Numbered from the stretch's first letter, positions 43,997-53,696 are shown. The stretch: 64,000 nt of DNA from Aliiruegeria haliotis (GCF_003003255.1 NZ_PVTD01000001.1:620001-684000); one strand, 5' to 3'. The notes: generated by a model from the letters alone, not told the origin. Numbers and translations are program-made.

Positions 43997-44527
43997 TCAG
44001 TTGCTCGGCTCATCGGCCATGTTTCGCAGTTTCTGCAACGCCTTGCGCCCCGGTGCGCCGAATATACTGGCCACGTCCTCGGCGATGGATCCCTCGACGT
44101 CGTCAAGGGCATTGCGCAACGTGACGACAGCCTCGGTGTCGCCGGAAATCACCAGATCGCGGGAGAAGAAGATCGCGTCGCCGTCGACCTCCGCATCCAG
44201 CAGGCGCAGAAGCGTCAGCGTATCGCCGGCAATACGGGCCTGGTGCTTCGGCAGGCGGTCCTTCCTCACGGCGCGCATGACAAGTGCGGGCGGGTAGGGG
44301 CGCAGGTGCAGGGCCAGCGGCAGGTCCGTGAGGTCGATCACGAAATCCGTGCGCTGGTGCGGGCCGAGGCGTTCGAAGAGCTCGGGATGGAGCCGCGCGA
44401 CACGTCGCACGATCCGGTAGAGGACGGGCTGTAGCGGCAACAGCGGCACGCGGAGACCTGAAAGGTCAAACCTGCCAGAAAGCGCCGAATGCCCCGCCGA
44501 CGGGTGGGGATGAGTGGTGTCTTCCAT
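43997..44527 (-). CDS. ubiT: UbiT, SCP2-domain lipid carrier for anaerobic ubiquinone synthesis
   Basis: A 176-residue protein with an SCP2 sterol-carrier-like domain (about residues 55-150; TDFVIDLTDLPLALHLRP and FFSRDLVISGDTEAVVTLRNALD). UbiT binds the prenylated intermediate for UbiU-UbiV. First gene of the operon. No ribosome site is visible before the ATG at 44527, and the FNR-type box is centred 40 bases upstream, so the message may start at or next to the ATG. Confidence 0.92.
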   Translation of the reverse strand: MEDTTHPHPSAGHSALSGRFDLSGLRVPLLPLQPVLYRIVRRVARLHPELFERLGPHQRTDFVIDLTDLPLALHLRPYPPALVMRAVRKDRLPKHQARIAGDTLTLLRLLDAEVDGDAIFFSRDLVISGDTEAVVTLRNALDDVEGSIAEDVASIFGAPGRKALQKLRNMADEPSN

Positions 44528-44930
44528 TCGTCCGGTCTAGCACTGGCAAAGGTGCGGGCATTGACATTGGTCAAGCGGGTAGCCGGGTTGCAGGGGGACT
44601 GGCGCATGGCCGTCAGCCCCCGGCCGGCGCGGGCAGAATGGTGGCGATTCAGCGAATACCGGGCGAGATTGGCGCTTTGGTTGGGCGTTGGAGCGGTTTC
44701 GGGCCGGGATTGCCGTGGCCGACGCCTCTGGTCATTCTGGCGCCCGGCCCGCCCCGATTGATGTCGATCAAATTCGCCCGCTGCCGCGCCGGGCACGCTG
44801 CCGCCCGAGTCGGTTTGGGGCGGATTGCAATATCGCCGCCCGCAACGGACTGAAATCGTGCTATCTTTGGAAATGGGGCAGTGCCTGTATCAGGTGCGCG
44901 GGCCCATGGACGCACTTGAGGGAGGAACTC
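44528..44930. other. Divergent intergenic region between ubiT and the GlsB-like gene
   Basis: A 403-base region with an FNR-type box near its left end (44561-44574). The right end has a good GGAGGA ribosome site for the GlsB-like gene. Frames crossing it have no family features. I see no repeats or tRNA. Confidence 0.5.
44561..44574 (-). promoter_or_regulatory. FNR/Crp-type box upstream of ubiTUV
   Basis: TTGACATTGGTCAA is a perfect 5-4-5 inverted repeat (TTGAC, four bases, GTCAA), close to the FNR consensus TTGAT-N4-ATCAA. Its centre lies 40 bases upstream of the ubiT ATG, which is where a class II FNR site would be if transcription starts at the ATG. The operon is needed without oxygen, so FNR-type activation makes sense. 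A -10-like TAGACC lies between box and ATG. Confidence 0.72.
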
Positions 44931-45176
44931 ATGCAGTCATTGATCATTGCGGTGTTGATCGGCGCCGTGGCCGGCTGGCTGGCCGGAAACATCGTGAAAG
45001 GGGGCGGCGCCGGGTTGATCGGCAACATCGTTGTCGGAATTGTCGGCGGCATCATCGCCGGTTGGCTGTTCCCGACGCTCGGTCTGAGTATCGGCGGGCC
45101 GCTCATCGGGGCCATCATCAATTCCACCATCGGTGCTGTGGTGCTGCTTTTCGTTCTGAGCCTGTTCAGAAAGTAG
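44931..45176 (+). CDS. GlsB/YeaQ/YmgE family small membrane protein
   Basis: An 81-residue protein with three hydrophobic Gly-rich helices: MQSLIIAVLIGAVAGWLAGN, GLIGNIVVGIVGGIIAGWLF and IGAIINSTIGAVVLLFVLSL. This is the YeaQ/YmgE/GlsB (transglycosylase-associated) family, linked to stress response but without a known activity. The GGAGGA ribosome site is strong. The gene is alone, with a hairpin 20 bases after the stop. Confidence 0.92.
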   Translation: MQSLIIAVLIGAVAGWLAGNIVKGGGAGLIGNIVVGIVGGIIAGWLFPTLGLSIGGPLIGAIINSTIGAVVLLFVLSLFRK

Positions 45177-45198
45177 CGACCGGTACCCGACACTGAAA

Positions 45199-45226
45199 CC
45201 GCCCGAAACCAATGGGTTCCGGGCGG
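45199..45226. terminator. Convergent hairpin after the GlsB-like gene
   Basis: Seven perfect pairs (CCGCCCG with CGGGCGG) extended by AACC/GGTT around a small internal mismatch and an AATG loop. It lies between the converging GlsB-like and dipeptidase genes and has a short T run when read on the minus strand. Confidence 0.6.
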
Positions 45227-45285
45227 ATATGCAGACCAGTGGTGGCAACGCTCGGGGACGGGTCTGAACCCGTAGGAAATGTGCT

Positions 45286-46677
45286 TTAGTCCGACAGTTC
45301 GGCCAGAACCCGGGCCCAGCTTCGGATTCCCTTGTGGAAGCTCTCCACATTGTACTTTTCGTTGGGCGAGTGGATCTGGTCATCCTCGTTGGCGAAACCG
45401 ATCAGCATCGCATCCATTCCGAGGATTTCCTTGAAAAATCCTGCAATCGGGATCGAGCCGCCCATACCGACGAACACGGCCTCCCGGTCCCATTCGTCGG
45501 TCAGCGCCTTGCGGGCGGCCTCGAACTCCGGCCGCGACGTGTTCATCACCGCGGCGGGCGAGCCGTCGAGATCCTGGTCCCAGGTCACCGTGGCGTCCGG
45601 GGAGAGGCGATCTTCGACATGTTTGCGGATTTTCTCCCGCAGCTTGTCCGGATCCATGTCGCCCACAAGGCGGCAGGTGATCTTGCAATGCGCCTTCGAG
45701 GGGATCACCGTCTTCGTTCCGGCGCCCATGTAGCCGCCCCAGAGGCCGTTGACCTCCAGCGTCGGGCGGGCCCATTGCTGTTCCAGAGTGGTGTAGCCCG
45801 CTTCGCCGTGGGGTTGGGTGTAGCCCACACCTTCAAGGTAGGCTTTCTCGTCGAAGCCACAGCCTTCCCATTGCGCCTTCTGTTCCGCAGACACCTCGTG
45901 CACGCCCTCGTAGAACCCGTCCACGGCGACACGGCCGGTGTCATCATGGAAGGAGGCAATGATCCGCGCGATTTCCCTCAGCGGATTGAGGCCCGGGCCG
46001 CCGTAGTGACCGGAATGGAGGTCGATGCGTGGGCCAGTGATGGTGAACTCGTCCTTCAGCATGCCGCGCAATTGCGAGGCGATGGAGGGCACACCGGGTG
46101 CAACCATGCCGGTGTCGCAAATCAGCACGAGGTCGCTTTTGAGCTCCTCGGCGTTTTCCTCCATGAAGGGAATGAGCGACGGCGAGCCCGACTCCTCCTC
46201 GCCCTCGAAGAAGAAGGAGATCTTCGTGGGCAGGGAGCCGTGAACGGCTTTCCAGGCGCGGCAGGCTTCCACGAACGTCATGAGCTGCCCCTTGTCGTCA
46301 GAAGCGCCGCGACCGCGAATCACTTGCCCGTGCTCGGCGGTGTCTTCCAGCACCGGCTCAAAGGGTGGCGTGTTCCAAAGGTCAACAGGATCAACTGGTT
46401 GCACGTCATAATGGCCATAGAAGGTGACGTGCGGTCCGTCGCCCTCGCCACCGTGACCTACGACCATCGGGTGCCCCGGGGTCGGCCGCTTGGAGGCATC
46501 GAAGCCGATCGATTCAAGGTCCGAAACCAGCCAGTCGGCCGCGCTGTCGCAAGATTCCTTGTAGGCCGGGTCGGTGGAGATCGACTGGATGCGCAACAGC
46601 GTCATCAACCGGTCGAGGGCGTCGGGAAGGTCGGCATCGATCTTGTCGAGCACCGGGGAGAGGCGGGCGTCGGTCAT
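45286..46677 (-). CDS. M20 family dipeptidase
   Basis: 463 residues, a zinc peptidase of family M20. Metal and catalytic motifs are in order: HVTFYGHYDVQPVDP (His), GRGASDDKGQLMTFVEA (Asp), FFFEGEEESGSPSL (catalytic Glu-Glu) and IDLHSGHYGGPGLNP. A dimerisation domain separates the halves. Such enzymes cut short peptides in the cytoplasm and may act on D- or beta-peptides. The start at 46677 has GGAG upstream. It converges with the GlsB-like gene and is divergent from the secreted protein next to hemA. Confidence 0.95.
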   Translation of the reverse strand: MTDARLSPVLDKIDADLPDALDRLMTLLRIQSISTDPAYKESCDSAADWLVSDLESIGFDASKRPTPGHPMVVGHGGEGDGPHVTFYGHYDVQPVDPVDLWNTPPFEPVLEDTAEHGQVIRGRGASDDKGQLMTFVEACRAWKAVHGSLPTKISFFFEGEEESGSPSLIPFMEENAEELKSDLVLICDTGMVAPGVPSIASQLRGMLKDEFTITGPRIDLHSGHYGGPGLNPLREIARIIASFHDDTGRVAVDGFYEGVHEVSAEQKAQWEGCGFDEKAYLEGVGYTQPHGEAGYTTLEQQWARPTLEVNGLWGGYMGAGTKTVIPSKAHCKITCRLVGDMDPDKLREKIRKHVEDRLSPDATVTWDQDLDGSPAAVMNTSRPEFEAARKALTDEWDREAVFVGMGGSIPIAGFFKEILGMDAMLIGFANEDDQIHSPNEKYNVESFHKGIRSWARVLAELSD

Positions 46678-46901
46678 GGAGGGCTCCTGATCTTGAGTCG
46701 GGGCGACCCTAGTGGATCGCGGCGGGGCGGTGAAGCATGCCGCAACTGGAAGGTGCCGGCTGCCGGCGCACAGTATCGGAAACCTTTGTGGCAGACAGGC
46801 GCGCGCAGGGGGCGATTTCACTGGCGGCTCGCGGGGGCATGGGGTAGCAGCCGCCCGCGCATCAAGCTAGGTTGCGCCGCGAAACGACCGGAGATCCCAC
46901 T

Positions 46902-47480
46902 ATGCGCATCATCGCCCTGGCCGTAGCCCTGGCCCTGACAGCCCCGATGGCCACGGCCCAGACCGTGGACAGCCGGTCGGCCAAGAAAATGCTGTTCGGC
47001 ACAAGCGGCTCCAGCGCGCAGATGGGGCAGGCTGGTTTCGTTGATGATGCCGTGGCCAAGGCAATCAAGAAAGCCGCCTCCCAGATTCCCTACTATGGTG
47101 CGATCGCTGTGTCGCCCGGAGAGCCTGTGTCGTCCAATCTCATGTCGACCATGGCGAACTACCATTCCGCCGAGGCCGCGCAGCAAGCGGCGCTTGCGAA
47201 CTGCAATTCACGGCGTACCGTCGGAAAACCCTGCGTGGTGATCGCCACGATCACCCCGAAGAGATTCAAACCCAGGGGACTGACCATGTCCGTGGAAGCC
47301 ACCAAGGCATTTGGCAAGGACTACAGGAGGCTCAAGTCTCCGAAAGGTATGGCGATCTCGCCCAGCACCGGCGTTTTCGGTTATGATCGGGGGGATGGCG
47401 GCCGGGCCGTGTCCCGATGCAATGCCGCCGCCGCCGCCAAGGGCGCGCAGGATTGCAGGCTTGTCATTTCCGATCAGTGA
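46902..47480 (+). CDS. Secreted protein located before hemA, DUF4189-like
   Basis: A 192-residue exported protein with signal peptide MRIIALAVALALTAPMATA. The body contains GAIAVSPGEP, AAQQAALANCNSRRTVGKPCVVIATI and CNAAAAAKGAQDCRLVI, a repeated pattern in which A-rich segments are followed by Cys, resembling DUF4189. Related genes are often annotated beside hemA in Rhodobacterales, sometimes wrongly as part of that gene. The ATG at 46902 is used. Function unknown. Confidence 0.82.
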   Translation: MRIIALAVALALTAPMATAQTVDSRSAKKMLFGTSGSSAQMGQAGFVDDAVAKAIKKAASQIPYYGAIAVSPGEPVSSNLMSTMANYHSAEAAQQAALANCNSRRTVGKPCVVIATITPKRFKPRGLTMSVEATKAFGKDYRRLKSPKGMAISPSTGVFGYDRGDGGRAVSRCNAAAAAKGAQDCRLVISDQ

Positions 47481-47520
47481 GTGTGAAATCACATTCATGT
47501 TTTGGAAAGTGAGCGTCAAT

Positions 47521-47534
47521 TTGCGCCATATCAA
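47521..47534. promoter_or_regulatory. Possible FNR-type site upstream of hemA
   Basis: TTGCGCCATATCAA fits TTGAT-N4-ATCAA with two mismatches in the left half and a perfect right half. It lies 72 bases before the GTG start of hemA. FnrL is known to act on hemA in Rhodobacter sphaeroides, which makes the position suggestive. The match is imperfect and could be chance. Confidence 0.35.
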
Positions 47535-47605
47535 AGTAGATATGCCTCGTTAATGTGATCCAACCAATCGTGAACGCGCCAAGAACAAGACCGAGGACAT
47601 CCCAG

Positions 47606-48841
47606 GTGACAAACAAGACCCGCTATGCCGTTGCCGTCGAGACCGCGATCGACAAGCTGCACGAGGAAGGCCGCTATCGGACCTTCATCGACATCGAGCG
47701 GGAACAGGGCAACTTCCCCCATGCCGTCTGGCGCAAGCCCGACGGGACGCGGAAGGACATTACTGTCTGGTGCGGCAACGACTACCTCGGCATGGGGCAA
47801 CACCCCGTCGTACTGGCGGCGATGCATGAGGCGCTCGAAGCGACCGGCGCGGGATCGGGCGGGACACGCAACATTTCGGGGACGACGGTTTATCACAAGC
47901 GGCTGGAAGCCGAACTGGCGGACCTTCACCAGAAAGAAGCGGCCCTGGTGTTCACCTCCGCCTATATTGCCAATGATGCGACGCTTTCGACGCTTCCGAA
48001 ACTGCTGCCCGGGCTGATCATCTATTCCGACGAGTTGAACCACGCCTCAATGATCGAAGGGGTGCGCCGCAATGGCGGGGCAAAGCGGATCTTCCGGCAC
48101 AACGACGTCGAGCACCTCAGGGAGTTGCTGGCGGCGGACGATCCGGATGCGCCGAAGCTCATCGCCTTCGAGTCGATCTACTCGATGGATGGCGATTTCG
48201 GTCCGATCGAAGCGATTTGCGATCTCGCGGACGAATTCGACGCGCTGACCTACATCGACGAGGTACACGCGGTCGGCATGTATGGTCCGCGTGGCGCAGG
48301 TGTCGCGGAGCGCGATGGCCTGATGGGCCGTCTCGACATCATCAACGGTACGTTGGCGAAGGCCTATGGCGTGATGGGTGGTTATATCGCCGCCAGCGCA
48401 AAAATGTGTGATGCGATCCGCTCTTATGCACCGGGCTTCATCTTCACGACGTCGCTTCCACCGGCGGTGGCCGCCGGCGCCGCTGCGTCGGTTCGCCACC
48501 TCAAGACCGACCAGGCGCGGCGCGACAAGCAGCAGTTGCACGCGAAGATCCTGAAGATGCGCCTGAAAGGGATGGGGTTGCCGATCATCGACCACGGGTC
48601 CCATATCGTGCCAGTGATCGTGGGCGATCCCGTGCACTGCAAGCAGCTTTCAGACATGTTGCTGGAGGACTTCGGCATCTATGTCCAGCCGATCAATTTC
48701 CCCACCGTCCCGCGCGGCACGGAGCGGCTGCGCTTCACCCCGTCTCCGGTCCACGAGCCGGAAATGCTTGACGGGCTGGTTCGGGCGATGGACAGCCTGT
48801 GGTCGCATTGCGCGCTCATCCGCGCAGAATTGACCGCCTGA
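47606..48841 (+). CDS. hemA: 5-Aminolevulinate synthase
   Basis: 411 residues, the C4 pathway enzyme that condenses glycine and succinyl-CoA to 5-aminolevulinate with PLP. Motifs: [68 protein letters not shown] and the PLP Lys252 in [13 protein letters not shown]. The GTG at 47606, preceded by GAGGAC, gives a normal length; the ATG at 47555 would add 17 residues. It feeds haem, B12 and possibly bacteriochlorophyll synthesis. Confidence 0.96.
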   Translation: MTNKTRYAVAVETAIDKLHEEGRYRTFIDIEREQGNFPHAVWRKPDGTRKDITVWCGNDYLGMGQHPVVLAAMHEALEATGAGSGGTRNISGTTVYHKRLEAELADLHQKEAALVFTSAYIANDATLSTLPKLLPGLIIYSDELNHASMIEGVRRNGGAKRIFRHNDVEHLRELLAADDPDAPKLIAFESIYSMDGDFGPIEAICDLADEFDALTYIDEVHAVGMYGPRGAGVAERDGLMGRLDIINGTLAKAYGVMGGYIAASAKMCDAIRSYAPGFIFTTSLPPAVAAGAAASVRHLKTDQARRDKQQLHAKILKMRLKGMGLPIIDHGSHIVPVIVGDPVHCKQLSDMLLEDFGIYVQPINFPTVPRGTERLRFTPSPVHEPEMLDGLVRAMDSLWSHCALIRAELTA

Positions 48842-48954
48842 CTTTTCTGCAAGTGCAACGTTAACAAGCCTGTGTTACGCTGACTTCAAGGAGTGGTGAG
48901 TCGTCGAATCGCCACATCTTGGGGACAAAAATTTGACGCGAACGAGGTGGGCAG

Positions 48955-50289
48955 ATGATTGGGCGTCGTGAGCCGCCCAAGGCGGAAGTGGAGCAGGACG
49001 CTCCTCCAAAGGGCTTTGACGACTTTGACCTTCGCCTTGGCGATGTAATGCGCGGTGAGCGGGCGACCATGGGCAAGTCGCTTCTCGACGTACAGCGCGA
49101 ACTGAAGATCAAGGCCTCCTTTATTGCAGCGATCGAAAACGCGGATGCCTCGGCATTCGAAACGCCGGGATTCGTTGCCGGCTACGTGCGATCCTATTCC
49201 CGATATCTTGGACTGGATCCGGAATGGGCGTTCGAGACTTTCTGCCGGGAGGCAGAGTTCGTCTCCGCGTCGACCTCCGACAAGCTGGGATCGGCGCCGA
49301 GTTCCAACAAGCCGGTGTTCCGAAAGCAGCCCACCGCCAAGCCGGAGGGGTATGATCCCTTTGCCGACCCGCGTGTCACGTTTGCGCCGAAAGGGGCAAG
49401 TCCCCTCAGCGCGCTTGAACCGCGTGCCATTGGGTCGACATTCGTCTTGTTGGCCCTGATCGGAGCGGTGGGATACGGTGGATGGTCCGTCCTTCAGGAG
49501 ATTCAGCGCGTTCAGGTCACCCCGGTCGAACGCGCTCCGGCCGCCATTGCCGCCGTGGATCCGTTGTCGACCGTTGTCCGCCCGGAAGAAGACGCGCCGC
49601 TGGATGTTGCCGGGACCGGAGATGTCCCGTCAGATTCGCTGGATCGCCTGTATCGGCCGCAGGCGCTGGACACGCCCGTTATGATCGCCCGGGACGGGCC
49701 GATCGCAGCACTTGATCCCGGCTCCGTGGGTGCGCTTGCCCGGCTTGCGCCGACATCGCCGTCGGGCAACGAGGGGCTGGACGCGAGCGGGTCCGGTCGC
49801 TTTGCCGGCGTCTCGCCCTCGACCTACGGTCTGGAGCGTTTCGACGAGAGCCCGGCGATCGCCGCTGCCGTCGATCTCGCCGCCAGCGAAGAGGCGTTGA
49901 CCCCACGTGTGACCGAGGACACGCCCGAGGTGGTTCTTGTCGCGGTACGACCGGCCTGGATCCGGGTGCGTGCCGGCGATGGGTCGGTCCTGTTCGAAAA
50001 GACACTGAACGCCGGCGATACTTACGAGGTTCCCCAGACCGACGAACCGGCGACGCTCAGAACCGGCGCGGCCGGTGCCCTGTTCTTCGCCGTGAACGGG
50101 AAAACCTACGGCCCTGCGGGCAGCAATGGTGCGGTCGTGGACGGCATTGCGCTCAACCCCGGCGGATTGACGGAGAGCTACGCCCTCGTCGATCCGGCGG
50201 TGAATGGCGATGCGCGCAAGGCCGTGGAATACGCCGAGGCGGTGCTGTTCCCGGAACCTGCGCCGATTGTCGAACCGCCGCTCGACTGA
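48955..50289 (+). CDS. RodZ-like helix-turn-helix membrane protein (DUF4115)
   Basis: 444 residues. The cytoplasmic N-terminus has a Cro/CI-type helix-turn-helix (about residues 24-95; GKSLLDVQRELKIKASFIAAIEN and ETPGFVAGYVRSYSRYLGL), a single membrane helix lies at about residues 160-180 and the long periplasmic part ends in a DUF4115 domain (VLVAVRPAWIRVRAGDGSVLFEKTL). RodZ links MreB to the cell wall. The disordered 185-300 stretch is longer than in E. coli. ispG follows after 87 bases, the usual neighbour of rodZ. Confidence 0.88.
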   Translation: MIGRREPPKAEVEQDAPPKGFDDFDLRLGDVMRGERATMGKSLLDVQRELKIKASFIAAIENADASAFETPGFVAGYVRSYSRYLGLDPEWAFETFCREAEFVSASTSDKLGSAPSSNKPVFRKQPTAKPEGYDPFADPRVTFAPKGASPLSALEPRAIGSTFVLLALIGAVGYGGWSVLQEIQRVQVTPVERAPAAIAAVDPLSTVVRPEEDAPLDVAGTGDVPSDSLDRLYRPQALDTPVMIARDGPIAALDPGSVGALARLAPTSPSGNEGLDASGSGRFAGVSPSTYGLERFDESPAIAAAVDLAASEEALTPRVTEDTPEVVLVAVRPAWIRVRAGDGSVLFEKTLNAGDTYEVPQTDEPATLRTGAAGALFFAVNGKTYGPAGSNGAVVDGIALNPGGLTESYALVDPAVNGDARKAVEYAEAVLFPEPAPIVEPPLD

Positions 50290-50376
50290 CACCACCACAT
50301 TCATGGGACTTGCGCCGTTGCTCCGCCCAGCGGGGCGGACTAGATAGGGCGCGTGGAGCACGACCGGAGGCCAGCG

Positions 50377-51504
50377 ATGTCGATCAACCATGTTCGCCCG
50401 TGGCGGAACATATACCGCCGGGACAGCCGGCAGATTTCGGTCGGATCGGTAAAGGTCGGCGGTGGCGCACCGATTTCCGTCCAGACAATGACCAACACCA
50501 TCACGACGGATGTGAAGGCCACCATCGCGCAGGTTCAGGCGGCCGCGGATGCGGGGGCCGATATCGTTCGGGTCTCGGCGCCGGATCGTGACAGTGCGCT
50601 GGCCCTGAAGGAAATCGTGGCGGTGAGCCCCGTTCCCATCGTTGCCGACATCCATTTCCACTACAAACGCGCCATCGAGGCCGCCGAGAGCGGTGCGGCC
50701 TGCCTGCGTATCAATCCCGGGAACATCGGCGACGAGACCCGGGTGAAGGAGGTCATCAACGCCGCGCGTGACCATGGCTGTTCGATCAGGATCGGCGTGA
50801 ATGCCGGATCGCTGGAGAAACACCTGCTGGAGAAATACGGTGAGCCGTGCCCCGACGCGATGGTCGAAAGTGGCATGGATCACATCCGGATCCTTCAGGA
50901 CCATGATTTCCACGAGTTCAAGATCTCCGTGAAGGCCTCCGACGTCTTCATGGCTGCGGCCGCTTATCAGCAACTGGCCGAACAGACCGATGCGCCGATT
51001 CACCTCGGGATCACCGAAGCCGGTGGGCTGATGTCGGGCACGGTGAAGTCCGCCATTGGCCTTGGCAACCTGCTCTGGATGGGCATTGGGGACACGCTGC
51101 GTGTCAGCCTGTCGGCTGATCCGGTGGAAGAGGTCAAGATGGGCTTCGAGATCCTGAAGTCGCTCGGCCTGCGCCACCGTGGCGTGAACATCATATCCTG
51201 TCCGTCCTGCGCCAGGCAGGGCTTTGACGTGATCAAGACGGTCGAGATGCTGGAGAAGCGGCTGGAGCACATCAAGACACCAATGAGCCTGTCCATCATC
51301 GGCTGTGTCGTGAACGGCCCCGGCGAGGCGCTGATGACCGATGTCGGTTTTACCGGCGGCGGTGCGGGCAGCGGGATGGTCTATCTCGCGGGTAAGCAGA
51401 GCCACAAGATGTCGAACGATCAGATGGTCGATCACATCGTGGAACAGGTCGAGCGGAAAGCCGCAGAGATCGATGCGGCCGCTGCGGCGGAAGCGGCGGA
51501 GTAG
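50377..51504 (+). CDS. ispG: 4-Hydroxy-3-methylbut-2-en-1-yl diphosphate synthase
   Basis: 375 residues of the MEP isoprenoid pathway. IspG reduces the cyclic diphosphate MEcPP to HMBPP with a 4Fe-4S cluster. Motifs: [48 protein letters not shown] and the Cys pair in [12 protein letters not shown] with the C-terminal [10 protein letters not shown]. The ATG at 50377 with GGAGG upstream is preferred over the ATG at 50353. A short acidic/alanine tail ends the protein. It forms a likely unit with the RodZ-like gene. Confidence 0.96.
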   Translation: MSINHVRPWRNIYRRDSRQISVGSVKVGGGAPISVQTMTNTITTDVKATIAQVQAAADAGADIVRVSAPDRDSALALKEIVAVSPVPIVADIHFHYKRAIEAAESGAACLRINPGNIGDETRVKEVINAARDHGCSIRIGVNAGSLEKHLLEKYGEPCPDAMVESGMDHIRILQDHDFHEFKISVKASDVFMAAAAYQQLAEQTDAPIHLGITEAGGLMSGTVKSAIGLGNLLWMGIGDTLRVSLSADPVEEVKMGFEILKSLGLRHRGVNIISCPSCARQGFDVIKTVEMLEKRLEHIKTPMSLSIIGCVVNGPGEALMTDVGFTGGGAGSGMVYLAGKQSHKMSNDQMVDHIVEQVERKAAEIDAAAAAEAAE

Positions 51505-51603
51505 GGCCTCCGCCTGCCGTCCGACAGGGCGCGACGACGGCAAACGCCAGCCTTGTCATGCTGGCGACCCGGATCCTTTGTCCCGGGCCAGCCTCGGGCG
51601 GAG

Positions 51604-52353
51604 TCAGCCGCCCTCGCGTTCCTGCTCCACAACGTTCTTCATCCCGTCATAGGGCAGGTAGCCGCGCAGCATCGTGCCACCGACGACGAAGGTCGGCGTG
51701 CCCGAAATCTGCAACCGCTGCGCGAGCGCCCGGTTCTCCGCGATGATCGCGTCCACCTCGTTCGAGTTCATCTTCTCCAGGATCGCCGCCCCGTCGAGGT
51801 CGAGGTCGGAGGCCAGTGCCTTCACCGAATCCGCGTTCACCTCTCCGCGAAAGGCGATCAGCGAATCGTGCACCTTCTTGTATGCCTCGTCCCCCAGAGC
51901 GAGTTTTGTGGCCAGTGCCATCCGAGAGGAGGCTGTCGATTGCTCGCCAAGGATCGGGAACTCCTTCAGGATCAGCTTGATATTGCCGTCGTCGGCGACC
52001 AGCTGGCTGACTTCTGGGAAGGCCTTGCGGCAGTATCCGCAGCGGTAGTCGACGAACTCGACGATGGTGATGTCGCCATCGGGGTTGCCCCCAACCCAGC
52101 TCGTCTCGCTCTCGAAGAGGTCGGCGGCATTGGCTTCGACCATGGCGAGGTCACTTCCGGCCTGCTCGTCGGCCTGTCGCGCTTCGAGCACGCCGAAGGC
52201 TTCCATCAGCACCTCCGGGTTTTCCAGAAGGTAGGCGCGCACTTCGTCCCGGAATGCCTCCCGTTCGGCGTCGGTCATCGCGCCGAGGTCCAGCGCATGG
52301 GCCGGCAGCGCCAGTCCTGCGGCGAGGGTGGCGGCGAGTGTAAGGGCTTTCAT
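51604..52353 (-). CDS. DsbA-like periplasmic thiol oxidoreductase
   Basis: 249 residues with a signal peptide (MKALTLAATLAAGLALPAHA). A thioredoxin-fold domain carries the active-site motif CGYC (Cys105-Cys108 in VDYRCGYCRKAF) and the cis-Pro SGTPTFVVGG. This is the DsbA/DSBA-like family of the DsbG/ScsC kind, with an N-terminal helical extension of about 60 residues. It oxidises or isomerises disulfides in the periplasm. The ATG overlaps the upstream protease stop as TGATG. Confidence 0.92.
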   Translation of the reverse strand: MKALTLAATLAAGLALPAHALDLGAMTDAEREAFRDEVRAYLLENPEVLMEAFGVLEARQADEQAGSDLAMVEANAADLFESETSWVGGNPDGDITIVEFVDYRCGYCRKAFPEVSQLVADDGNIKLILKEFPILGEQSTASSRMALATKLALGDEAYKKVHDSLIAFRGEVNADSVKALASDLDLDGAAILEKMNSNEVDAIIAENRALAQRLQISGTPTFVVGGTMLRGYLPYDGMKNVVEQEREGG

Positions 52354-53696
52354 CAGCGTTTCTTCCTTTTCTTCTGGGCGTCTGCGGCATGCACGATGTC
52401 CTGTGCCCGGCGCCACCCGGTGGAACCGCGGGGCAGCAGCCCCGATGCGCGTTTGGCATGAATGGAGGCGTCCTTCAACCGGCCCGACAATGCGTAGCGT
52501 TCCGCCGCCGACAGCGAGGCCATGCCGTCGTTTCCGGCGCGCGCATAGGCGAGGCCGAGATCCCGGAGCATGCCCGGGTTGATCTTGTCCCGAATCCTTG
52601 ATTTCTCAAGCACTTCCAGCGCCTTGACGTTCGAAGTCGATGTATTTTGTGCCAGCAATGCTCGCCCGTACCCGGCAAGGAGCAGGGGTTGGTTCGGCGC
52701 CAGGTCCACGGCGCGGGCATAGGCCGCCACGGAGGCGTTGAACTGCCGCGCTTCCATGTGGATCCACGCCTTGAGTTCATGGGCATAGGCATCTTCGGGG
52801 CGTCTGGCGATCAGCTGTTCGGCGGCGGCCAGTGCAGGTGCGATCTGGTGGGATTGTGAATAGGCCGTCGCCCGGGCCACCAGCGCGGCATCGGACTTAT
52901 CCGACGCGTTCAGTCGGCGCAGCGTCTGGCTTGGGTTTTGCAAGTAGGCTGCAAGCTTGGCGCGGGAGCGGTCGTACCAATAGGCCGAGTTCGGGTCCGT
53001 TCCCTTGATCTGTTTGAAGGTGGCCGCCAGGTTGCGCGCCGCGCGGAGCCGGTCGCGGGTGAGGGGGTGGGAGCGCACGTAGGGATCCTGGCGCCCGACG
53101 TTCAGCACCTCCTGTCCCTCGAACTTCTCCATCACGCCGACCATGCCGCCGGGATCGATGCCCGCGCGCGCCATGTAGCGCATTCCGGCACGGTCGGCGG
53201 AGGCTTCCTCCGCCCGTGTGTGGCCGAGAAAGACCCGCTGGGCGGATCCCTGCGTACCCATGGCAAGTCCGGCCGCGGCACCGGGGTATTTCGAGGCAAC
53301 GGCCGCGGAGAGCGCAAGTCCGATCATCGCCGCGGTCTGGGCGTTCTGCATGTTCTGCATCCGCCGGGTGAGGTGACCGTTGGCGATATGCGCGATCTCG
53401 TGGGCGATCACCCCTTGCAGCATTTCCGGCCGGTTCATCTTCAGCATCAGGCCGGAGTGAATCATGATCGTCTGCTGGTTCAGCACGAAGGCGTTCAGGC
53501 TGCTGTCCTTGACCACGAGGATCCTGACCGACCGCGGCGAGAGGCCGGCGGCATTCAGCAGGGGACGGGCGAGCTCCGACAGCGCCCTTTCCACCTCCGC
53601 ATCGCGCAGGATGGTCTGTGCGCGCGTGGCCCCGGCCATGACGAGGACCACCCCAAGCGCAAGCCCGGCCGTCCGCAATGTCCGAAATGCTGCCAT
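52353..53696 (-). CDS. M48 family metalloprotease with TPR-like tail (BepA-like)
   Basis: 447 residues, exported. A signal peptide (about 1-26) precedes the protease domain with HEIAHIANGH (His99-Glu100-His103) and downstream EEASADRAGMRYMARAG, whose Glu is the third zinc ligand, then RSHPLTRDRL. The C-terminal half has helical repeats typical of TPRs (AYAHELKAWIHMEARQFNAS, DLAPNQPLLLAGYGRALLAQ). BepA assists or removes misfolded outer-membrane proteins. The stop overlaps the DsbA-like start, so both are made together. Confidence 0.93.
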   Translation of the reverse strand: MAAFRTLRTAGLALGVVLVMAGATRAQTILRDAEVERALSELARPLLNAAGLSPRSVRILVVKDSSLNAFVLNQQTIMIHSGLMLKMNRPEMLQGVIAHEIAHIANGHLTRRMQNMQNAQTAAMIGLALSAAVASKYPGAAAGLAMGTQGSAQRVFLGHTRAEEASADRAGMRYMARAGIDPGGMVGVMEKFEGQEVLNVGRQDPYVRSHPLTRDRLRAARNLAATFKQIKGTDPNSAYWYDRSRAKLAAYLQNPSQTLRRLNASDKSDAALVARATAYSQSHQIAPALAAAEQLIARRPEDAYAHELKAWIHMEARQFNASVAAYARAVDLAPNQPLLLAGYGRALLAQNTSTSNVKALEVLEKSRIRDKINPGMLRDLGLAYARAGNDGMASLSAAERYALSGRLKDASIHAKRASGLLPRGSTGWRRAQDIVHAADAQKKRKKR

